DNA from: Pseudoteredinibacter isoporae_A
Lineage (GTDB): Bacteria > Pseudomonadota > Gammaproteobacteria > Pseudomonadales > Cellvibrionaceae
Direction of reading: 5' to 3'
Length of the DNA: 64,000 nt
Assembly (NCBI RefSeq): GCF_040372805.1
Contig: NZ_BAABWJ010000001.1
Coordinates: 558,001 to 622,000, forward strand
How positions within the stretch are numbered: position 1 is the first letter of the stretch; each line of letters starts with the position of its first letter. The position numbers and the translations under genes were made by a program. Under the pieces are notes generated by a model. The model saw nothing but the letters and a program-made list of their open reading frames with translations. It had not been told where the DNA came from and made no database searches. Shown here piece by piece: positions 17,239 through 25,548 of this stretch.

Positions 17239-18963
17239 CTATTGAAGCGCAATCTGTTGATCAATACTAGCGGCGAGCTCGGCAATGTTGATCAGTTCAC
17301 CTCGGTAGGAGAAGCGATCTTCACCTCGACTGTTCCGGAGCTGTTCAATCAATGCCTGCATGCTGCCCTTGTTGATACGCTGACCACCGCGCAGTCGCTG
17401 AGCAAACTCAGCCACAGACACTGCGAAGCGATGCTCATTGGACGCCTTGTTAAAGTCCGTACTGAGAGTATCGGTATGAACAATTTTTTCAATCAGGCGG
17501 CTGGCTTCTCCGTGGGCAGGTTTGTAGCGCAGTTTAATGTAGGCGAGCTCCCGGCTCTTGTCCTCAGCAACAGGTGGCTTCTTCGAGAGCTCATGTCTTG
17601 TGGCCTGTTTACCATAGCGTCGCTCTGGCAGGCTGCCCTGCCCTTTTACGCTGATTTCGTAGATGGCGGTCACTTGATGCCCCATGCCAATATCACCCGC
17701 ATCAACCTTATCGTTATTGAAGTCCTCACGATTCAACAGACGATTTTCATAACCTACCAGGCGATACTCACTGACTTGATCCGGATTGAACTCCACTTGA
17801 ATTTTTACGTCACTGGCGATGGTGTGTAAAGTGGCATTCATTTGCTGAACCAACACTTTATAGGCTTCTTTCATGCTGTCGATGTAGGCGGAGTTACCAT
17901 TACCCACATTGGCCAGCTCTTCCATCAGGGCATCATTATAGTTACCCGACCCGAAACCCAGTGTGGTCAGCGCGATACCCGATTCACGTTTGCGCTCGAT
18001 CAGAGACTTGAGCTGGTCGATATCCGTGATACCCACGTTCATGTCACCGTCACTGGCGATAATCACTCGGTTAATGCCATCCTGGATGAAAGCGCTCTGT
18101 GCCTGCTCATAGGCAAGTTTGATGCCCGCACTGCCGTGGGTACTGCCACCCGCTTCCAGAGCATTGATCGCATCGCGTATTTTCAGCTTTTCTGAAATCT
18201 TTGTGGGTGGAAGCACCACGCCTGCTGCGCCCGCATAAACTACCAGAGAAACGGAATCGCGCTCGTCCAGCTTATCCAGCAACATCAGCAAGGAACGTTT
18301 TAACAAAGGAAGCTTATCTTTTGATTGCATACTGCCGGAGACATCCACCAAAAAGACTAAATTTGACGCTGGGCGTTCATCCAGATCGTTTTCATAACCT
18401 TGCAAACCGATTCTCATCAAGTACTTATTGTCGTTCCAGGGGGAGGCGCTCAGCTCGGTATCTATCGCAAATGCCTGTTCGGGACTTTTGGGCTTCGGGT
18501 AGCGGTATTGGAAATAATTCACCATTTCTTCAACCCGAACGGCTTCTTTCGGCGGCAAGCGACCCTCACGCAGAATCATGCGCCGTACATTGGCATAAGC
18601 CGCCGTATCCACATCGATAGAGAATGTCGACATAGGGTGTTCTAAAACACTGCGAATTGGATTGTCATCTGGGCCTCGATAATGTTCTCGATCTTGTTCC
18701 TCGGGTAGATAATGCGGCTCCGGAAAAGGGCGGCTTATAAGCATATCGGCCTGCACCTTAGCCATTGCTCGCGGGTGCATAACTCCTTCTCGCTTCGCAC
18801 CTGCAACCATCACTTCTTCCAGCTCCTGATCGCTGGCGAGCACCACAGGGGTGGGTTCCGGTGCCTGGGCATTTTTACCCGTTTCCGTCGAACTCTGACA
18901 AGCCAATAAACCACTCACTAACAACAATAAAACAGGACTTGCACAAGACTTATAAATACTCAT
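17239..18963 (-). CDS. von Willebrand factor A domain lipoprotein (YfbK-like, DUF3520)
   Basis: A 574-residue exported lipoprotein with lipobox LLAC (Cys22). After a short linker it has an N-terminal YfbK-type region (about 85-190, SVLEHPMSTFSIDVDTAAYANVRR), then a vWA domain with an intact MIDAS motif DVSGS (207-211). The C-terminal region (KQATRHELSKKPPVAEDKSRELAYIKLRYK) is typical of DUF3520. The start at 18963 is favoured over an upstream GTG/ATG because of GAGGAG 8 bases before it. Family members are often encoded beside ECF sigma factors, as here. The molecular role is probably metal-dependent protein binding at the envelope, possibly a signal or assembly function. Confidence 0.9.
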   Translation of the reverse strand: MSIYKSCASPVLLLLVSGLLACQSSTETGKNAQAPEPTPVVLASDQELEEVMVAGAKREGVMHPRAMAKVQADMLISRPFPEPHYLPEEQDREHYRGPDDNPIRSVLEHPMSTFSIDVDTAAYANVRRMILREGRLPPKEAVRVEEMVNYFQYRYPKPKSPEQAFAIDTELSASPWNDNKYLMRIGLQGYENDLDERPASNLVFLVDVSGSMQSKDKLPLLKRSLLMLLDKLDERDSVSLVVYAGAAGVVLPPTKISEKLKIRDAINALEAGGSTHGSAGIKLAYEQAQSAFIQDGINRVIIASDGDMNVGITDIDQLKSLIERKRESGIALTTLGFGSGNYNDALMEELANVGNGNSAYIDSMKEAYKVLVQQMNATLHTIASDVKIQVEFNPDQVSEYRLVGYENRLLNREDFNNDKVDAGDIGMGHQVTAIYEISVKGQGSLPERRYGKQATRHELSKKPPVAEDKSRELAYIKLRYKPAHGEASRLIEKIVHTDTLSTDFNKASNEHRFAVSVAEFAQRLRGGQRINKGSMQALIEQLRNSRGEDRFSYRGELINIAELAASIDQQIALQ

Positions 18964-19081
18964 AACCATCACTCCTCAGTGAATATCTGTACCTATAACG
19001 GCGTTGCAAGGAAAAAGGGGTTAAACGTTTTTGAAATACCTTCCCTGGCATGCTTTCCCTCAAAAAAAGAGGTGAAAGCGT

Positions 19082-19747
19082 CTACTTCTCCAAAGTGAAC
19101 CGAATACGCTCTGTGACGTTCTTAGTTGCTACCGGCTCGCCATCTTGCAGAGCCGGCTGATACTTGTATTTGGCCACCGCTTGGGTTGCCGCATTGTCAA
19201 AGATACCTTCCGGTTGAGCCTGAATAATCCGAATGTTCTCGGTATTGCCGATTTTGGTAACATCGAAACGAATGTCTACAAAACCTTCGATGCCTCGGGT
19301 GATCGCCCGCCCGGGGTATCGCGGTGCCGCTGCAACACGTTTAACCAACATACCACTTTGGCCTATCGTAACGCCCTGCCCGAACCCCGGATCTACCTTA
19401 AAGGGTTCACCGATCAGTCCCGGGCCTTGATGATCAGGAATATCGGGAGCATTCGGCAGTGCTTCGGGTGGCGTTTGAGGTGTTTCAACAAGCTCTGGTT
19501 TTTCATATTCTTTGACCGTTTCAATAACCCTTTCCTGTGCCCAAATGTCTGTGGGTATTGTCTGAGGCGGCTCAACAGGCTCAATATAATCCTGATAAAT
19601 CAGGCTGTGCATCAGGAGCAGTAAAGCGGCTGTTACCGCAACAGAAAAAACCACTGCCAATAAAAATGCTACGATTCGGGTAACAGGGCTTGTCGCCCTG
19701 GATTCAGTTTCCTGATTGATGCAAACTTGTTCGTATAGAGTATTCAT
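19082..19747 (-). CDS. TonB family protein
   Basis: A 221-residue energy-transducer-like protein. It has one N-terminal transmembrane helix (about 25-48, RIVAFLLAVVFSVAVTAALLLL), a proline-rich spacer (PVEPPQTIPTD, PETPQTPPEALP-like stretches) and a C-terminal TonB domain. The key motif is RYPGRAITRGIEGFVDIRFDV. No exbB or exbD is adjacent. It lies 49 bases downstream of the M56 protease gene on the same strand. It may act with ExbBD encoded elsewhere, or as a partner of the M56 protein, whose own tail resembles a TonB domain. Confidence 0.85.
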   Translation of the reverse strand: MNTLYEQVCINQETESRATSPVTRIVAFLLAVVFSVAVTAALLLLMHSLIYQDYIEPVEPPQTIPTDIWAQERVIETVKEYEKPELVETPQTPPEALPNAPDIPDHQGPGLIGEPFKVDPGFGQGVTIGQSGMLVKRVAAAPRYPGRAITRGIEGFVDIRFDVTKIGNTENIRIIQAQPEGIFDNAATQAVAKYKYQPALQDGEPVATKNVTERIRFTLEK

Positions 19748-19796
19748 ATCACACCTCTTTCGATCGTCGATAATTTCCGTGTGTGCGTTCGAGAAT

Positions 19797-21242
19797 CTAT
19801 TTTTTCTCGACAGACTCTACGGAGCCTTTCGGTGGTTTGGTATCGTGCGCAGGCTTATCCTCCTTTACTTGCGCTCTTTCCTTCTTGGGTTTTTCTCTAA
19901 GCTGAAAACGCTGCTCTGCCCCCGTTACAACAACCCGTTCACCATTGAGCCTATGAACAGCAAATTGACTTTTTCTGATTGAATTGGAAATTTCTTCTCT
20001 GAGTGTTTTTTCAAGCTCTTCGGGCTTCACCTTCACCGCATACGCTCGACCGTTCTGATCAATGTTGAAGTTCGCTCGAATCTCGATGGTCTTATCAACA
20101 CCCTCGAAGAGTTCCGCCGAAGGCAATTCAATATCATCCGCCAAGTACCCACTCATTTCGACCCGGGCCACTTTGTCTATCGCTGGAGCGGTTTCTATCG
20201 CCATGGCAATAACTTTTAGGGATTCATTCCATGTGGTCGTATCTCGTACGGGGGTGTCATGAAATTTTTGGATACGAACCATATCAACAGGCAACTTAAG
20301 ATAGCCCTTGTTTTCAATACTCAAATCCACTGCTGCAGCGCTGAACGTACTCAGGATTAAAAACCAGAATAAGGGACGTGTCGCGCGGCCTGGCTGTGCG
20401 GTACGGTCCACGTAGCGATCCATAACCGTCATCACACGCTGGTAATACTCACCATTTCCATTTACGGCCACAGCCATTGAGCTTGCTTCTTTATGTAGGC
20501 GTCCGGCCTGCAGCAACACCTCAGCATAATCAGCGTCGTTTGCACCGACATTTAATACCGTATCGTCCGCCAAATGTTCTGACAGTTTCTTAAGTTCAGC
20601 CAACAGCCACCAGGCTGGAGGCAAAAACCAATAAAAGGCGAGCAGTAGGCGAGCACCGTTTAATCGCAGGAAATCCCGGTGTTTGATGTGCGCCAGTTCA
20701 TGCAGCAAAACCAATTCAAGTTGTTCTCTGGGCCAGTCAATCGCATTGGCAGGCAACAGCACGACCGGCTTGAGGAAACCAAATGTACAAGGGCTCATGG
20801 CAGCATTCTGGTGAAGCTTTAACTCAGGCACCTTGGCCAACCCGATACGAGCCGAGAGGCCTTGCAACACGTCCCGCAAGGCAGCGGGGGCCACCGTGGC
20901 AGCCTGGCGATATTTAGACAGCTGCGACAAACCGAGGAACAAATAAAGCAGCAGCCAACAGCTGATAAAACAATAGGCCAACAACCCAAACTGCCACCCG
21001 GGGTCCTGCAGAATTTCCATACTGTCTCGCAACAACAAGTGATTCGGGCGTACCGCCAACGCGATGTCCACACTGTTTAACTGTTGATCCAGAAACGGAA
21101 AAAGCATGAATAACACACTCACCACACTCAGCCATTGGTAACGAAGGCGGGCAGAATGCTTATCCAAACCGAAGTAACAACCGATAAACAATAGCCCCAC
21201 CAAAGCGGCTTTTACGAAAAACATAAGCACCACCGCAAACAT
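19797..21242 (-). CDS. M56 family membrane metalloprotease (BlaR1/MecR1-like)
   Basis: A 481-residue integral membrane zinc protease. The cytoplasmic-side zinc motif is HELAH (181-185), preceded by the family motif GFLKPVVLLPANAIDWPREQLELVLL. Several transmembrane helices lie in the first 110 residues and one near 300. After the last helix, residues about 360-450 resemble a TonB C-terminal domain rather than the penicillin-binding sensor of BlaR1. The tail is lysine-rich. Its ATG overlaps the BlaI-type gene stop (TGATG), so the pair is a repressor/protease signalling unit in which the protease likely inactivates the repressor. The inducing signal is unknown. Confidence 0.88.
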   Translation of the reverse strand: MFAVVLMFFVKAALVGLLFIGCYFGLDKHSARLRYQWLSVVSVLFMLFPFLDQQLNSVDIALAVRPNHLLLRDSMEILQDPGWQFGLLAYCFISCWLLLYLFLGLSQLSKYRQAATVAPAALRDVLQGLSARIGLAKVPELKLHQNAAMSPCTFGFLKPVVLLPANAIDWPREQLELVLLHELAHIKHRDFLRLNGARLLLAFYWFLPPAWWLLAELKKLSEHLADDTVLNVGANDADYAEVLLQAGRLHKEASSMAVAVNGNGEYYQRVMTVMDRYVDRTAQPGRATRPLFWFLILSTFSAAAVDLSIENKGYLKLPVDMVRIQKFHDTPVRDTTTWNESLKVIAMAIETAPAIDKVARVEMSGYLADDIELPSAELFEGVDKTIEIRANFNIDQNGRAYAVKVKPEELEKTLREEISNSIRKSQFAVHRLNGERVVVTGAEQRFQLREKPKKERAQVKEDKPAHDTKPPKGSVESVEKK

Positions 21243-21640
21243 CAGGGTTTCTCCTGCTGCTTGCGCTCACGCGCCTGACGAATCATTTTTTCCAGTGATT
21301 CCAGTTCTTTTTCATCCAGTTGCTCCTCAGCATTACCGATCAGCGCACTGGCCGCCTTCAGAGCCGAACCATCAAAAAAAGTTTTCACTAACCGTCCGAT
21401 GGCCGACTGACTGGCATCTTCCTTAGCGGTCATTGGACGGTAGAGATATTTAGCGCCGTCCTGGGTATGGCTCACCAAGCCCTTTTCAACCATTCGTGCC
21501 AACAGCGCGCGAACAGATGAATAGCTGGGCGCATCATCAATGCCTGCTTGCACCTCCTTCGCAGACGCTTGCTGCTTTTGATACAGCACATCCAAAATCT
21601 GTCGTTCTCGGCGGCTGAGCTTGTGGGGTGTTTTGGTCAT
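21242..21640 (-). CDS. BlaI/MecI/CopY family repressor
   Basis: A 132-residue winged-helix repressor. The DNA-binding part is LSRRERQILDVLYQKQQASAKEVQAGI through SYSSVRALLARMVEKGLVSH, and the C-terminal helices mediate dimerisation. The frame is open to 21691, but the ATG at 21640 (MTKTPHKLSRRE) has GGAAG upstream and matches family starts. It is coupled to the M56 protease gene, as blaI is to blaR1. A pair of identical dyad symmetries 57-75 bases upstream (21697-21731) is the obvious operator, implying autoregulation. Control of copper or beta-lactam genes is not shown. Confidence 0.92.
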   Translation of the reverse strand: MTKTPHKLSRRERQILDVLYQKQQASAKEVQAGIDDAPSYSSVRALLARMVEKGLVSHTQDGAKYLYRPMTAKEDASQSAIGRLVKTFFDGSALKAASALIGNAEEQLDEKELESLEKMIRQARERKQQEKP

Positions 21641-21694
21641 GGTTCTGGCTTCCAATGTGGCATCAGTGTGTGAGCTTTGCGGGACCCGCACCCT

Positions 21695-21733
21695 GGTGCT
21701 AATTTTTTAGCATTATGCTAAAAAATTAGCACC
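21695..21733. promoter_or_regulatory. Tandem dyad operator upstream of the BlaI-type gene
   Basis: A 39-bp stretch is a perfect palindrome around one central base. It consists of two identical-format dyads, TGCTAA-N4-TTAGCA, at 21697-21712 and 21716-21731, separated by 3 bases. Their centres are 19 bp apart, close to two helical turns, so two repressor dimers could bind the same face. The location fits a BlaI-type operator; binding is inferred. Confidence 0.75.
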
Positions 21734-21766
21734 ACCAAGCCATAAGGTCAAACAAAAATTAAACGG

Positions 21767-21794
21767 ATCTATATCGAAATATTTTGATATAGAT
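21767..21794. promoter_or_regulatory. 28-bp near-perfect palindrome, candidate SahR operator
   Basis: Two 14-base arms meet between 21780 and 21781. The left arm is ATCTATATCGAAAT and the right arm is ATTTTGATATAGAT, with a single mismatched pair. It ends 25 bases before the start of the ArsR-methyltransferase gene and overlaps a possible -10 (TATAAA at 21794-21799). Its position before the SAM-cycle operon fits a SahR-type operator. Confidence 0.7.
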
Positions 21795-21819
21795 ATAAAG
21801 CGCTGCTACACTCCTCTGC

Positions 21820-22806
21820 ATGTCGACTCCAGAAGCCATAGCAGATCGCCCTGCCGAGCAGCTGGCTGCTTTGTTAAAAGCAGCTGCCGATCCTTTGCGC
21901 CTGGAGGTTTTAAGGGTGCTCTCCCGAGATTCATATGGCGTACTCGAGCTGGTTTCGATTTTCGATCTGAAGCAGTCCAGCATGAGCCATCACCTGAAAG
22001 TTCTGGCCAGCGCTGGACTGGTTGCGACTCGACGAGAAGGCAATTCCATCTTCTACCGGCGCGCTCTCGCCAGCCACGATCCCTTGCTTGGTGATGCCCA
22101 AAGGCGTTTGTTTCACAGCGTTGACAGCCTGCCATTGGCCGGGCAACTGCAAGCCCGACTCGATGAAATTCAAAGCGAACGCGAAGCGGCTTCACGCAAG
22201 TTTTTCACCGAGAATGCCAGCAAGTTCCGTGAACAAGCCGACTTGATTGCCAGTTTTCCGATTTATCAGGAGCAGGTGGCTGAAGCCTTACTTGCGGCCC
22301 CACTGGCAGGACAGGCATTGGCCTTGGAACTCGGCCCTGGGGAAGGGGAGTTTTTGCCCCACCTCGCCGAGCGCTTCGATACGGTGTTTGCTCTGGACAA
22401 TAGCCCAGCCATGCTCGAGACCTCGCGCCAATTGGTGCAGTCCCAAGGACTGAACAATGTGGAATTGATCCTTGGAGATACCAAACGCCTGGCCGACCTG
22501 GATCTGTCAGCTCAGTGCATCGTGGTGAATATGGTCTTGCACCATACCCCTTCACCCGCACAGATTTTCAGTGATTTAGCCAATAGCTTAGCCAACGGCG
22601 GGGTCCTGCTGGTTACCGACCTTTGTCGCCACGATCAAGCCTGGGCACAGGACGCTTGTGGGGATTTATGGCTGGGCTTTGAACCCCAGGATCTAAGCCA
22701 GTGGAGCGAAGCAGCAGGCCTTGAAGAAGGCCAGAGCCTTTATTTTGCCTTGCGTAATGGCTTTCAGATTCAAATACGAGAATTTATTAAACCCGCACTG
22801 ACTTAA
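21820..22806 (+). CDS. sahR: SahR-like ArsR-family regulator fused to a SAM methyltransferase domain
   Basis: A 328-residue two-domain protein. Residues about 10-85 form an ArsR winged helix (LLKAAADPLRLEVLRVL, recognition helix SSMSHHLKVLASAGLV). Residues about 140-320 form a class I methyltransferase-like domain with the SAM motif LELGPGEGEF (169-178) and NMVLHH. Its place 49 bases before metK-ahcY-metF matches SahR, a repressor of the SAM cycle that senses S-adenosylhomocysteine. The methyltransferase-like domain may be the sensor rather than an enzyme. No clear ribosome binding site precedes the ATG, so a leader-poor transcript is possible. Confidence 0.85.
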   Translation: MSTPEAIADRPAEQLAALLKAAADPLRLEVLRVLSRDSYGVLELVSIFDLKQSSMSHHLKVLASAGLVATRREGNSIFYRRALASHDPLLGDAQRRLFHSVDSLPLAGQLQARLDEIQSEREAASRKFFTENASKFREQADLIASFPIYQEQVAEALLAAPLAGQALALELGPGEGEFLPHLAERFDTVFALDNSPAMLETSRQLVQSQGLNNVELILGDTKRLADLDLSAQCIVVNMVLHHTPSPAQIFSDLANSLANGGVLLVTDLCRHDQAWAQDACGDLWLGFEPQDLSQWSEAAGLEEGQSLYFALRNGFQIQIREFIKPALT

Positions 22807-22855
22807 ACAGTGCAGATACTCATTGGCCAAAGGCCATAAGTTTAGGAAAACAGTT

Positions 22856-24070
22856 ATGTCTGAGTACAGCATTTTTACTTCGGAGTCTGTCTCTGAAGGT
22901 CATCCCGACAAAATGGCCGACCAGATTTCCGATGCCATTCTTGATGCCATCATTGCCCGTGATAAAGACGCGCGCGTTGCCGTTGAAACCCTGGTAAAAA
23001 CCGGTATGGCCGTCGTCGCCGGCGAACTGACCACCAGTTGCTATGTAGACCTGGAAGACATCATCCGTGACGTCATTAAAGACATCGGCTACAACAGTTC
23101 GGATGTGGGTTACGATGGCGCCAGCTGTGCAGTTATCAATGCCATTGGCAAACAATCAGTGGACATCAACCAGGGCGTTGATCGCTCCAAGCCTGAAGAT
23201 CAGGGTGCCGGTGACCAGGGCCTGATGTTCGGTTACGCCACCAATGAAACCCCAACACTGATGCCCGCCCCCGTGTACTACTCGCACCGTTTGGTTGAAC
23301 GTCAAGCGCAGTTGCGCAAAGACGGTATCCTGCCCTGGTTACGCCCGGACGCAAAATCCCAGGTCACGTTGCGTTATGACGACGGCAAACCCGTTGCTGT
23401 TGATGCGGTGGTTCTGTCTACCCAACATAATCCCGACGTAAGCCAGGAAGATATTCGCGAAGCCGTGCTGGAAAATATTATCAAGCATGTGCTGCCGGCC
23501 GAATTGCTGCACGAAGACACTCAGTATCACATTAACCCAACGGGTAATTTTGTGATTGGTGGTCCCGTGGGGGATGCCGGTTTGACTGGCCGTAAAATCA
23601 TTGTTGATACCTACGGTGGCATGGCACGCCACGGCGGTGGTGCCTTCTCTGGTAAGGACCCATCCAAGGTGGATCGTTCAGCAGCATACGCCGGCCGTTA
23701 TGTTGCGAAAAACGTGGTCGCAGCCGGCCTGGCCGATCGCTGTGAAATTCAAGTGTCCTACGCCATTGGTGTTGCCGAACCCACGTCGATTTCCGTGAAT
23801 ACTTTTGGCACGGGCAAAGTGAGCGACGAACAATTGATTGCCGCCATCCGCGAAGTTTTTGATCTGCGTCCTTACGCGATCACCAAGGTGTTGGATTTGC
23901 AGCACCCGATGTACCAATTAACTGCCGCCTACGGCCACTTCGGCCGCGAACCCTTCGAGCACAGCTACGAGTGGGTAGAAAATGGCGAAACCCATAGCGA
24001 TACCTTTACGGCCTTTACCTGGGAAAAAACCGATAAAGTGGATGCACTGAAAGCTGCCCTTGGCCAATAA
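22856..24070 (+). CDS. metK: S-adenosylmethionine synthetase
   Basis: Makes S-adenosylmethionine from methionine and ATP. The 404-residue product has the usual length and begins MSEYSIFTSESVSEGHPDKMADQISDA. The signature GAGDQGLMFGYA is present, as is the P-loop-like GGGAFSGKDPSKVDRSAAY. An AGGA ribosome binding site lies 7-8 bases before the ATG at 22856, which excludes the longer frame from 22823. It is the first enzyme gene of the SahR-metK-ahcY-metF cluster and presumably controlled with it. Confidence 0.98.
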   Translation: MSEYSIFTSESVSEGHPDKMADQISDAILDAIIARDKDARVAVETLVKTGMAVVAGELTTSCYVDLEDIIRDVIKDIGYNSSDVGYDGASCAVINAIGKQSVDINQGVDRSKPEDQGAGDQGLMFGYATNETPTLMPAPVYYSHRLVERQAQLRKDGILPWLRPDAKSQVTLRYDDGKPVAVDAVVLSTQHNPDVSQEDIREAVLENIIKHVLPAELLHEDTQYHINPTGNFVIGGPVGDAGLTGRKIIVDTYGGMARHGGGAFSGKDPSKVDRSAAYAGRYVAKNVVAAGLADRCEIQVSYAIGVAEPTSISVNTFGTGKVSDEQLIAAIREVFDLRPYAITKVLDLQHPMYQLTAAYGHFGREPFEHSYEWVENGETHSDTFTAFTWEKTDKVDALKAALGQ

Positions 24071-24089
24071 TTTTTCTGAGAGACAAACA

Positions 24090-25472
24090 ATGAGCACATT
24101 TACTGACTATAAAGTTGCTGATATCAGCCTGGCCGATTGGGGCCGTAAAGAGATCGAAATTGCTGAAGGCGAGATGCCAGCGCTGATGGCCCTGCGCCGC
24201 AAGTACAAAGATGCCCAACCGCTGGCCGGCGCCAAGATTATGGGTTGTATCCACATGACCATTCAAACGGCCGTGTTGATTGAGACACTGGTGGAACTGG
24301 GTGCTGATGTACGCTGGTCTTCCTGTAATATTTTTTCTACCCAGGATCACGCCGCAGCCGCAATCGCAGCCGCTGGCATTCCTGTTTTCGCCTGGAAAGG
24401 TGAAACAGAGGAAGAATTCTGGTGGTGTATCGAGCAAACCATTCTGGCTGAGAAAGATGGTGAGGCCTTGTGGGACTCCAACATTATTCTGGACGATGGC
24501 GGCGACCTGACTCAGATGTGCCATGAGAAATATCCACAAGTACTGGACAACATTCACGGTATTTCTGAAGAAACCACCACAGGTGTACACCGTCTGGTCG
24601 AGATGTTGGAAAAAGGCGAGCTGAAAGTACCCGCCATCAACGTGAACGATTCGGTGACCAAATCAAAGAACGACAACAAGTATGGCTGTCGTCACTCATT
24701 GAACGACGCCATCAAGCGTGGTGTTGACCATCTGCTGAGCGGTAAGAAAGCTCTGGTCGTTGGCTACGGTGACGTCGGCAAAGGTTCAGCTGCCTCACTG
24801 CGTCAGGAAGGCATGATCGTTAAGGTCACCGAGATTGATCCGATCTGCGCTATGCAAGCGTGCATGGATGGATTCGAAGTGGTATCCCCTTACATCGATG
24901 GCATCAACACCGGTGAACTGAGCAGCATCAACAAAGAACTGCTGGGCACCACTGATTTGATCGTGACGACCACAGGGAACACCAATGTTTGTGATGCCAA
25001 TATGTTGCAAGGCCTGAAAAACGGCGCGGTAGTTTGTAACATCGGTCACTTCGATAATGAAATCGATACCGCCTACATGCGCGAAAACTGGGAGTGGGAA
25101 GAAGTCAAACCCCAGGTTCACAAAATCTATCGCGACAAAGCCAGCAAAGATCATTTAATCCTGCTGTCAGAAGGTCGCCTGGTAAACCTCGGTAACGCCA
25201 CCGGTCACCCTTCTCGTATTATGGATGGTTCTTTTGCCAACCAGGTACTGGCTCAGATTTACTTGTGGGAGCGCAAGTTTGCGGATTTGGCCGACGCTGA
25301 TAAGCAGGACGCCCTGTACGTAAAAGTACTGCCTAAGAAACTGGATGAAGAAGTGGCCGCCGATATGGTTGCGGGCTTCGGCGGTGTTATCACCAAACTG
25401 ACCCAAACCCAGGCGGATTACATCAACGTTGAAGTTGATGGCCCATTTAAGCCGGAATCCTATAAGTACTAA
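24090..25472 (+). CDS. ahcY: S-adenosylhomocysteinase
   Basis: Hydrolyses S-adenosylhomocysteine to adenosine and homocysteine using bound NAD. The 460-residue protein has the signatures CNIFSTQDHAAAAIA and GYGDVGKGSAASL (NAD binding), and ends PFKPESYKY, the conserved C-terminus that reaches into the neighbouring active site. It starts 19 bases after metK, so the two form an operon. No riboswitch-sized leader exists between them; regulation more likely acts at the SahR-type operator upstream. Confidence 0.98.
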   Translation: MSTFTDYKVADISLADWGRKEIEIAEGEMPALMALRRKYKDAQPLAGAKIMGCIHMTIQTAVLIETLVELGADVRWSSCNIFSTQDHAAAAIAAAGIPVFAWKGETEEEFWWCIEQTILAEKDGEALWDSNIILDDGGDLTQMCHEKYPQVLDNIHGISEETTTGVHRLVEMLEKGELKVPAINVNDSVTKSKNDNKYGCRHSLNDAIKRGVDHLLSGKKALVVGYGDVGKGSAASLRQEGMIVKVTEIDPICAMQACMDGFEVVSPYIDGINTGELSSINKELLGTTDLIVTTTGNTNVCDANMLQGLKNGAVVCNIGHFDNEIDTAYMRENWEWEEVKPQVHKIYRDKASKDHLILLSEGRLVNLGNATGHPSRIMDGSFANQVLAQIYLWERKFADLADADKQDALYVKVLPKKLDEEVAADMVAGFGGVITKLTQTQADYINVEVDGPFKPESYKY

Positions 25473-25481
25473 TATCGGCCT

Positions 25482-25507
25482 GCCCCGGCACTTCTATGTG
25501 TCGGGGC
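25482..25507 (+). other. Hairpin between ahcY and metF
   Basis: A 10-bp stem (GCCCCGGCAC with GTGTCGGGGC, one G-U pair) with a 6-base loop starts 10 bases after the ahcY stop. There is no U-run, so partial termination or mRNA stability control are both possible. It could reduce metF expression relative to metK-ahcY. Confidence 0.5.
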
Positions 25508-25548
25508 GGACTATTGAGCACTGTTCAACACAAAACAGGCCAGACACC

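Noticed and set aside
21242..21640. BlaI-type repressor as the copper regulator CopY for cusBA
   Set aside because: It is coupled to an M56 protease and its operator-like dyads are not found upstream of cusB or the Met/His-rich gene.
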